DNA of 64,000 bases from contig CAYNEM010000006.1 of assembly GCA_964396265.1 (NCBI GenBank), forward strand, positions 77,767 to 141,766, in the 5' to 3' direction. Below the pieces are notes generated by a model. That model ran no database searches. It was not told the origin of the DNA and saw only the letters and a program-made list of their open reading frames with translations. The stretch is from EA-27 sp964396265. Lineage in GTDB: Archaea > Thermoplasmatota > Thermoplasmata > RBG-16-68-12 > EA-27. Positions 60,250 through 64,000 of the stretch are shown in pieces. Made by a program: the position numbers and the translations under genes. Position 1 is the stretch's first letter, and the number at the start of each line of letters is the position of its first letter.

Positions 60250-61208
60250 TGTTGGAGAAGGAGCCTATGAAGATGGAACCAGTACTCATCCAGAAATCCA
60301 GAGACGACTTCGTGGACGAGCCGCCCCGGGGCTGCCCGAGCTGCGGGAGCACGTCGCTGTTCTTCGACCCGATCCGGTCCGAGCTCGTGTGCGACCGATG
60401 CGGCCTGGTCCTTGGCACGCAGCCCGTGGACCCCGGACCCGACTGGTCCCCGTACGAGCCGGGCTCCGCGCGCGCGGGGCCCCCGGAGACGGTCTTGCTC
60501 GCGGACGGCGGGCTGGGGGGCACGTTTGGCGGCGGTGCCCGGGATGCCTCCGGCCGGAGCCTGAGCGCCAATGAGGCCGCACGGTTTACGAGGCTGCGGC
60601 GCGTGAACCAGTGGACCCGCTTGCGGGGGTCGGAGCGGAGCCTGACGGGCGCGCTCGCGAAGGCGAACCAGCTGGCCTCGCGGATCGATCTCCCTCAGGA
60701 CTTCAAGGAGCGCACCGCCGTGATCCTGCGGAAGGCGCTCAAGGCGGACCTCGCCCGGGGCCGTTCCATGGACGCGATCGTCGCGGCGTGCGTCTACCTC
60801 GCGACCCGCGCCCTCGGCGCACCCCGCAGTCTCCAAGAGGTCTCGTCTGCGGCGGAGATCACGGTCCATCGCTTGGCGGCAACCGCCAAACTCGTCTCGC
60901 GCGCGACGAAGCTCGCAACGCCCCCGCCCAAGGCGAGGGACTTCGTGGACCGATTCGCCTCGGAGCTGGGGGTTTCTCCGGAGGTGCGCGAGGGATCCCT
61001 GAAGCTGCTTCTCGACGCCGCGGACGCACTCGCGATGGCGCCGCCCCTCGGCGCGGCGGCCGGAGCGCTCTACCTCTCCGCCGAAGTCGAGGGGGCGAAG
61101 CTTAAACAGTCGGACGTCTCTCGGGTGGCGGGGGTAAGCGAAGTCACCCTGCGCAAGTACTACAAGGTGCTGAAGCAGAAGGCCGCGATCCCACCGGGGG
61201 CGGCGTGA
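60249..61208 (+). CDS. tfb: Transcription initiation factor B (TFB)
   Basis: A 319-residue protein from ATG 60249; ATG 60267 and 60273 follow GGAG and could be the true start. A zinc ribbon (CPSCGSTSLFFDPIRSELVC, then DRCG) is followed by a B-reader/linker region and two cyclin folds (NQWTRLRGSERSLTGALAKA, IVAACVYLATRALGAPRSLQ; FASELGVSPEVREGSLKLLL, AAAGALYLSAEVEGAKLKQS with SEVTLRKYYKVL). TFB recruits RNA polymerase to the TBP-TATA complex. The linker is less conserved than in housekeeping TFBs, so it may be an alternative TFB. The stop overlaps the eIF1 start (GTGA). Confidence 0.93.
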   Translation: MLEKEPMKMEPVLIQKSRDDFVDEPPRGCPSCGSTSLFFDPIRSELVCDRCGLVLGTQPVDPGPDWSPYEPGSARAGPPETVLLADGGLGGTFGGGARDASGRSLSANEAARFTRLRRVNQWTRLRGSERSLTGALAKANQLASRIDLPQDFKERTAVILRKALKADLARGRSMDAIVAACVYLATRALGAPRSLQEVSSAAEITVHRLAATAKLVSRATKLATPPPKARDFVDRFASELGVSPEVREGSLKLLLDAADALAMAPPLGAAAGALYLSAEVEGAKLKQSDVSRVAGVSEVTLRKYYKVLKQKAAIPPGAA

Positions 61209-61510
61209 CGGCGGCGGTCGTATGCGAGGTTTGTGGCCTCCCCAAGGAAATCTGCGTTTGTGAGGAACTGTCGAGGGAAGCGGCTCCCCTGAAGGTGCGG
61301 ATCGACACGCGCCGGTACGGAAAGGCGGTGACCGTCGTCGAGGGGTTCTCGGACGACACCAACGTGGAAGCGCTCGCGAAGGAACTCAAGCGATACGTCG
61401 CAGCGGGTGGCACGGTCAAGAAGGGGCATGTGGAGCTCCAAGGGGACCACCGCCACAAGGTCGTCGGCTTCCTGCGGAACAAAGGCTATACGGTCGAGGA
61501 TCGAACCTGA
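61205..61510 (+). CDS. Translation initiation factor eIF1/SUI1
   Basis: A 101-residue protein: CEVCGLPKEICVCEE N-terminal Cys motif typical of archaeal aIF1, then RRYGKAVTVVEGFSDDTNVE, LKRYVAAGGTVKKGHVELQG and HKVVGFLRNKGY of the SUI1 domain. It governs start-codon selection on the small ribosomal subunit. GTG start overlaps the TFB stop, joining transcription and translation initiation in one operon. Confidence 0.93.
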   Translation: MTAAVVCEVCGLPKEICVCEELSREAAPLKVRIDTRRYGKAVTVVEGFSDDTNVEALAKELKRYVAAGGTVKKGHVELQGDHRHKVVGFLRNKGYTVEDRT

Positions 61511-61560
61511 CCGGCCTCCCTGGGAGGACCTGCGAAGCCGTTAAGCCGGGGGGGAGGAGT

Positions 61561-61809
61561 GTGGCGAATGTGACTCCTTTGCCAGCGAGCCAGGCCTTGC
61601 ACATTCGTCCAGTGCCTATCAGGACCCCGATGGAGCGAGACTCCTTCTCGGAACCCGAAGTAGTCAGCACCCTCCTCCTCGAGGCGATTCTCAGCGCGCG
61701 CTCGCGCCGTCCGAACCTCCATCGGCTGTTCTCGCTGGCGGCCGATGTCCTCTATGCGGTGCTCGTGTTGTTTCTTCTCATTATGATCCCATGGCGAACG
61801 CCTTCCTAG
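61561..61809 (+). CDS. Small single-span membrane protein
   Basis: An 82-residue frame starting with GTG 61561, preceded by GGGAGGAG and a TTAAG box at 61541-61545. The C-terminal part is one hydrophobic helix (LFSLAADVLYAVLVLFLLIM) with the N-terminus polar and a short tail, so it is tail-anchored. No family recognised. Promoter, ribosome binding site and start align well, which supports reality despite its size. Confidence 0.55.
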   Translation: MANVTPLPASQALHIRPVPIRTPMERDSFSEPEVVSTLLLEAILSARSRRPNLHRLFSLAADVLYAVLVLFLLIMIPWRTPS

Positions 61810-61918
61810 GAATCGACGACCGAGGAGCAGGGATGATCGCACTACGATGGCGCCTCGGGGAGGTCTCCGGGGGGCCCGCCGATACTTTATCCGGTCTGGG
61901 TCCCATTGGGAGGATGTA

Positions 61919-62137
61919 GTGGCGGTCGCACCGGATTCTCGGTATTATGTCCATGCGAGCACACATGCGGCGCACGCGCAGCAGGAGTATCTCGTCCAAG
62001 AAGCGGGAGGTTCCAAACTCCCGGCCAGCACATCCACGAAAGGACCCTGGTTCAATCTCAGGACAGACTGGTGGATCGTCATCGCGCTCATCGCCCTGAT
62101 GGCGTTCGTGGCCGGGTTGATGAATTTCGTCCGGTAG
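61919..62137 (+). CDS. Small tail-anchored membrane protein
   Basis: A 72-residue protein from GTG 61919. GGGAGG (61908-61913) is five bases upstream and ACTTTAT (61884-61890) about 30 bases upstream, which favours this start over ATG 61847. The C-terminal helix DWWIVIALIALMAFVAGLMN anchors it. The N-terminal half is polar with several His. It is convergent with nuoI. The function is unknown, but a small complex I-associated subunit is conceivable. Confidence 0.55.
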   Translation: MAVAPDSRYYVHASTHAAHAQQEYLVQEAGGSKLPASTSTKGPWFNLRTDWWIVIALIALMAFVAGLMNFVR

Positions 62138-62146
62138 TCCTCTCTC

Positions 62147-63013
62147 TCACTTCGGAATCTTCCGCGGCGCGTCTTCCTCGAGGAGCCGGACCTCGCCCTC
62201 GAAGTTGATGTTGTAGAATCCTTCGCCCTTCGCCCCCGCGAGCCCGGCGACCTCCTCCATGTGGAGGCAGTCCACCGGACACACGTCGACGCACTGCTGG
62301 CAGCCGATGCACTTGTTGTAGTCGAACTCCGGGATCACGATCGGCTTCCCCTTCCGGAGGAGCGGCCCGTCGACCATGTCGATGCATCGCGTCGGACATT
62401 CCCGTTCGCACTTCCGGCAGCCGATGCACACGTCGACCTCGAGGATCGGGTGCTCCTCGATCCTGTTGATCAGCACGATCTTCTTGTCCGAGGCGTCGTC
62501 CGGCTTCTTGAGCTCCTCCGCATGATAGAACAGGTCCTCGCGCGAGTAGTCCGCGTGCTCGAACTCCTGGGAGAACATCCAGGCGTCCGTCGGGCAGTAC
62601 TCGGAGCAATTCCCGCAGAACAGGCAGTGGCCGACATCGACCGCCGGGCGACGAACGACCTCCTTGTTCTCGTCCATGATCGCCCGCTGCGGCAGGAGGT
62701 ACGGGGACTTCTCGTCGACCTCGACGAACTCGAAGTAGATGCACTCGTTCGGGCACACCTTCGCGCAGAGCTCGCAGCCGATGCACTTGTACCAGTCGAT
62801 CACGTGCTGGCCGCGGAACGACTGCGGGAGCTCGATCTTCTCGTACGGGTAGAGGCGCGTGACCGGGGGCCGACCGCCGGGGATGATGCGGTTGATCAAT
62901 GGCATCGTCACGAGCGCCTGCTTCATCGTCGCGAGGAGAGGCTTCAGGTACGTGCCGCGCGGCCGGGCGTCCCCGGCCTCGGGCTCAGTGGGGTCGGACG
63001 GCTCGGACTTCAT
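62147..63013 (-). CDS. nuoI: NuoI-like subunit with four [4Fe-4S] motifs
   Basis: A 288-residue protein. The first half matches NuoI: YPYEKIELPQSFRGQHVIDW, CIGCELCAKVCP (Cys 77, 80, 83, 87) and CLFCGNCSEYCP (130-140). A second ferredoxin-like half follows with CIGCRKCERECP (196-206) and CIGCQQCVDVCP (235-245). Normal NuoI/FpoI has only the first two. The extra pair could accept electrons from a soluble ferredoxin in place of the NADH module. It overlaps the nuoB stop by 29 bases. Other complex I genes are not in the window. Confidence 0.85.
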   Translation of the reverse strand: MKSEPSDPTEPEAGDARPRGTYLKPLLATMKQALVTMPLINRIIPGGRPPVTRLYPYEKIELPQSFRGQHVIDWYKCIGCELCAKVCPNECIYFEFVEVDEKSPYLLPQRAIMDENKEVVRRPAVDVGHCLFCGNCSEYCPTDAWMFSQEFEHADYSREDLFYHAEELKKPDDASDKKIVLINRIEEHPILEVDVCIGCRKCERECPTRCIDMVDGPLLRKGKPIVIPEFDYNKCIGCQQCVDVCPVDCLHMEEVAGLAGAKGEGFYNINFEGEVRLLEEDAPRKIPK

Positions 63014-63638
63014 ATGTGTAATCCCCGCCCATCTCCGCGAGCTGGCCCTTCGTCGCGTCCACCAAGCGGCCCTTCTTCGTCTTGATCCATCCGCGCTTCT
63101 CGGCCTTGATTTTCGCGCTCAGCTTGAGGAAGCCGTCGATCAGAGCCTCCGGGCGCACGGGGCATCCGGGGATGAACACGTCCGTGGGCACGAACGTGTA
63201 CGAGCCCTTCACGATGCTGTACGAGTCGTAGTACGGGCCGCCGCAGATCGTGCACTCCCCCATCGCGATGACCCACTTCGGCTCCGCCATCTGCTCGTAC
63301 AGGCGGCGGACCACGGGGCGGAGCTTCAGGGAGATCGGGCCGTTGAGGAGGAGGACGTCGACCTGTCTCGGGGACGACCGGTAGATGATCCCGAAGCGCT
63401 CCACGTCGTACCGCGGGTCGGACGTCGCCGCCATTTCAATCGCGCAGCACATGATTCCGAAGTGGAGGGGCCACGTGCTGTTCCGTTTCGCCCAGTTCAG
63501 GAACTTGTCGACGACGGTGTCCATGACCCACTTGCCGGGGCCGGAGTTGAGGGGCTTCCGGAGGTTCTCGTCGACCCAGGAGGCGAACTCCTTCGATCGG
63601 AGGCCGATGATGTTCGCCTGCTCTCCGCCGGTGATCAT
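62985..63638 (-). CDS. nuoB: NuoB-like complex I subunit
   Basis: A 217-residue protein from ATG 63638. STWPLHFGIMCCAIEMAATS (Cys64-Cys65), AMGECTICGGPYYDSYSIVK (Cys129) and IPGCPVRPEALIDG (Cys159) supply the four N2-cluster ligands. This is the PSST subunit of complex I or F420H2 dehydrogenase that hands electrons to the quinone. Start 63638 is the first ATG before the conserved region; an upstream TATTAC box is about 55 bases away. It overlaps nuoI, giving an isolated two-gene unit. Confidence 0.92.
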   Translation of the reverse strand: MITGGEQANIIGLRSKEFASWVDENLRKPLNSGPGKWVMDTVVDKFLNWAKRNSTWPLHFGIMCCAIEMAATSDPRYDVERFGIIYRSSPRQVDVLLLNGPISLKLRPVVRRLYEQMAEPKWVIAMGECTICGGPYYDSYSIVKGSYTFVPTDVFIPGCPVRPEALIDGFLKLSAKIKAEKRGWIKTKKGRLVDATKGQLAEMGGDYTYEVRAVRPH

Positions 63639-63730
63639 GACAACCGCGTCCCCATGACGCCGTATTGCGTCCCCAAGCTCAGAGCCGTAATAAGACTTTG
63701 TTTCGCGTCGCCGAAGGGAGCGCGCGACGC

Positions 63731-63740
63731 TCCTATTTTC
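63731..63740 (+). promoter_or_regulatory. Promoter of the prepilin peptidase gene
   Basis: CCTATTTTCT lies about 25-30 bases upstream of GTG 63764, the leaderless spacing seen elsewhere. It shares the short intergenic region with nuoB, read divergently. Confidence 0.4.
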
Positions 63741-63763
63741 TACATAGACGAGTATGCCCCGGA

Positions 63764-64000
63764 CGTGGGACTCGACCCTGTCCGCGTCGCCGTCGGGTTC
63801 GGGTTCCTCCTCGTCGCCGCCGCGATGGACTGGCGGTCGCGCGTCGTGAAGGACGCAATCTGGGCTGCGCTCGGCGCGGTGGCCCTCGCGATCGTGGAAC
63901 TGGACCTCGTTCTGGCGGCGTCGCCCTGGTATCTCCATCTCATGAGCGCCGCGACCGCGATCCTGTACTTCGGCGTCTTCTACGGCGAGCCGATCTGGGA
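63764..64000 (+). CDS. Archaeal prepilin (class III) peptidase, 5' part
   Basis: The frame from GTG 63764 runs off the window. It starts MGLDPVRVAVGFGFLLVAAA, a first membrane helix ending in MDWRSRVVKDAIW. The D-x-R-x-R-x-x-x-D segment is the first catalytic Asp region of A24-type aspartic peptidases that cut archaellin and pilin signals. A second helix (AALGAVALAIVELDLVLAA) and the start of a third follow. The second catalytic Asp lies beyond the window. It would process the pilin at 5201. Confidence 0.75.

Overview
The window comes from a GC-rich archaeon, most likely a member of the Thermoplasmata (Thermoplasmatota). Archaeal markers seen directly are transcription factor B (60249-61208), a SUI1-type eIF1 (61205-61510), a class III pilin (5201-5659) with a prepilin peptidase at the right edge (63764 onward), a TrmI-type tRNA methyltransferase, a beta-CASP nuclease, an HMG-CoA reductase and a Suf locus. 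AT-rich boxes about 25-30 bases upstream of many start codons suggest frequent leaderless transcription. The lineage is inferred from gene content and base composition, not from a phylogeny. A run of 100 N (59757-59856) shows this is an assembled scaffold, probably from a metagenome.

Layout. 1-500: a gene edge and one small uncharacterised gene. 0.5-2.6 kb: a probable integrative element with a two-polypeptide serine recombinase, a duplicated recombinase start that forms a 21-codon upstream ORF, and short flanking repeats. 2.6-5.1 kb: a dense toxin-antitoxin cluster with two PIN toxins, three antitoxins and a recurring LDWRLFD microprotein (two intact copies and one broken copy). 5.2-9.6 kb: the pilin, a winged-helix/STAND ATPase/TPR regulator, a membrane protein and a MetF-like enzyme. 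9.6-44.9 kb: mainly a surface or secreted inventory made of very large PKD, beta-propeller, hydrolase, subtilase and sialidase-like proteins. These include a seven-blade propeller protein fused through one membrane helix to two winged-helix domains, and a 2331-residue subtilase-like protein whose catalytic Ser and oxyanion Asn appear to be replaced. Housekeeping genes are interspersed: a Nudix-like protein, a flavin oxidase, HMG-CoA reductase, TrmI, an RNase J-like nuclease, tRNA-Ser(GCT) and two divergent Ras-like GTPases.

44.9-52.7 kb: an iron-sulfur assembly locus, sufB (with intein)-sufC-sufD-sufU-Rieske-sufS-JAMM protease, divergent from an IscA/HesB carrier. 52.8-55.0 kb: a lower-GC insert with a pentapeptide-repeat protein, an unknown protein and a SUKH (SMI1/KNR4) immunity-type protein. 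55.1-59.8 kb: an HdrD/GlpC-like Fe-S reductase, a rubredoxin-like protein, a MIP18-type Fe-S maturation factor, a DUF2203 protein and a split MetE pair that runs into the N gap. 59.9-61.5 kb: HxlR regulator-TFB-eIF1 operon. 61.5-64 kb: two small membrane proteins, an isolated nuoI-nuoB pair whose NuoI carries four cluster motifs, and the prepilin peptidase start.

Functional threads. The Suf proteins, the IscA carrier and the MIP18 factor would supply clusters to the Rieske, HdrD-like and Nuo proteins. The pilin and prepilin peptidase, together with the giant exported proteins, indicate a strong investment in the cell surface. The left 5 kb and the 52.8-55.0 kb island look acquired. The most novel candidates are the LDWRLFD microprotein linked to PIN toxins, the upstream-ORF recombinase arrangement, the membrane-anchored propeller/winged-helix regulator and the propeller-interrupted pseudo-subtilase.
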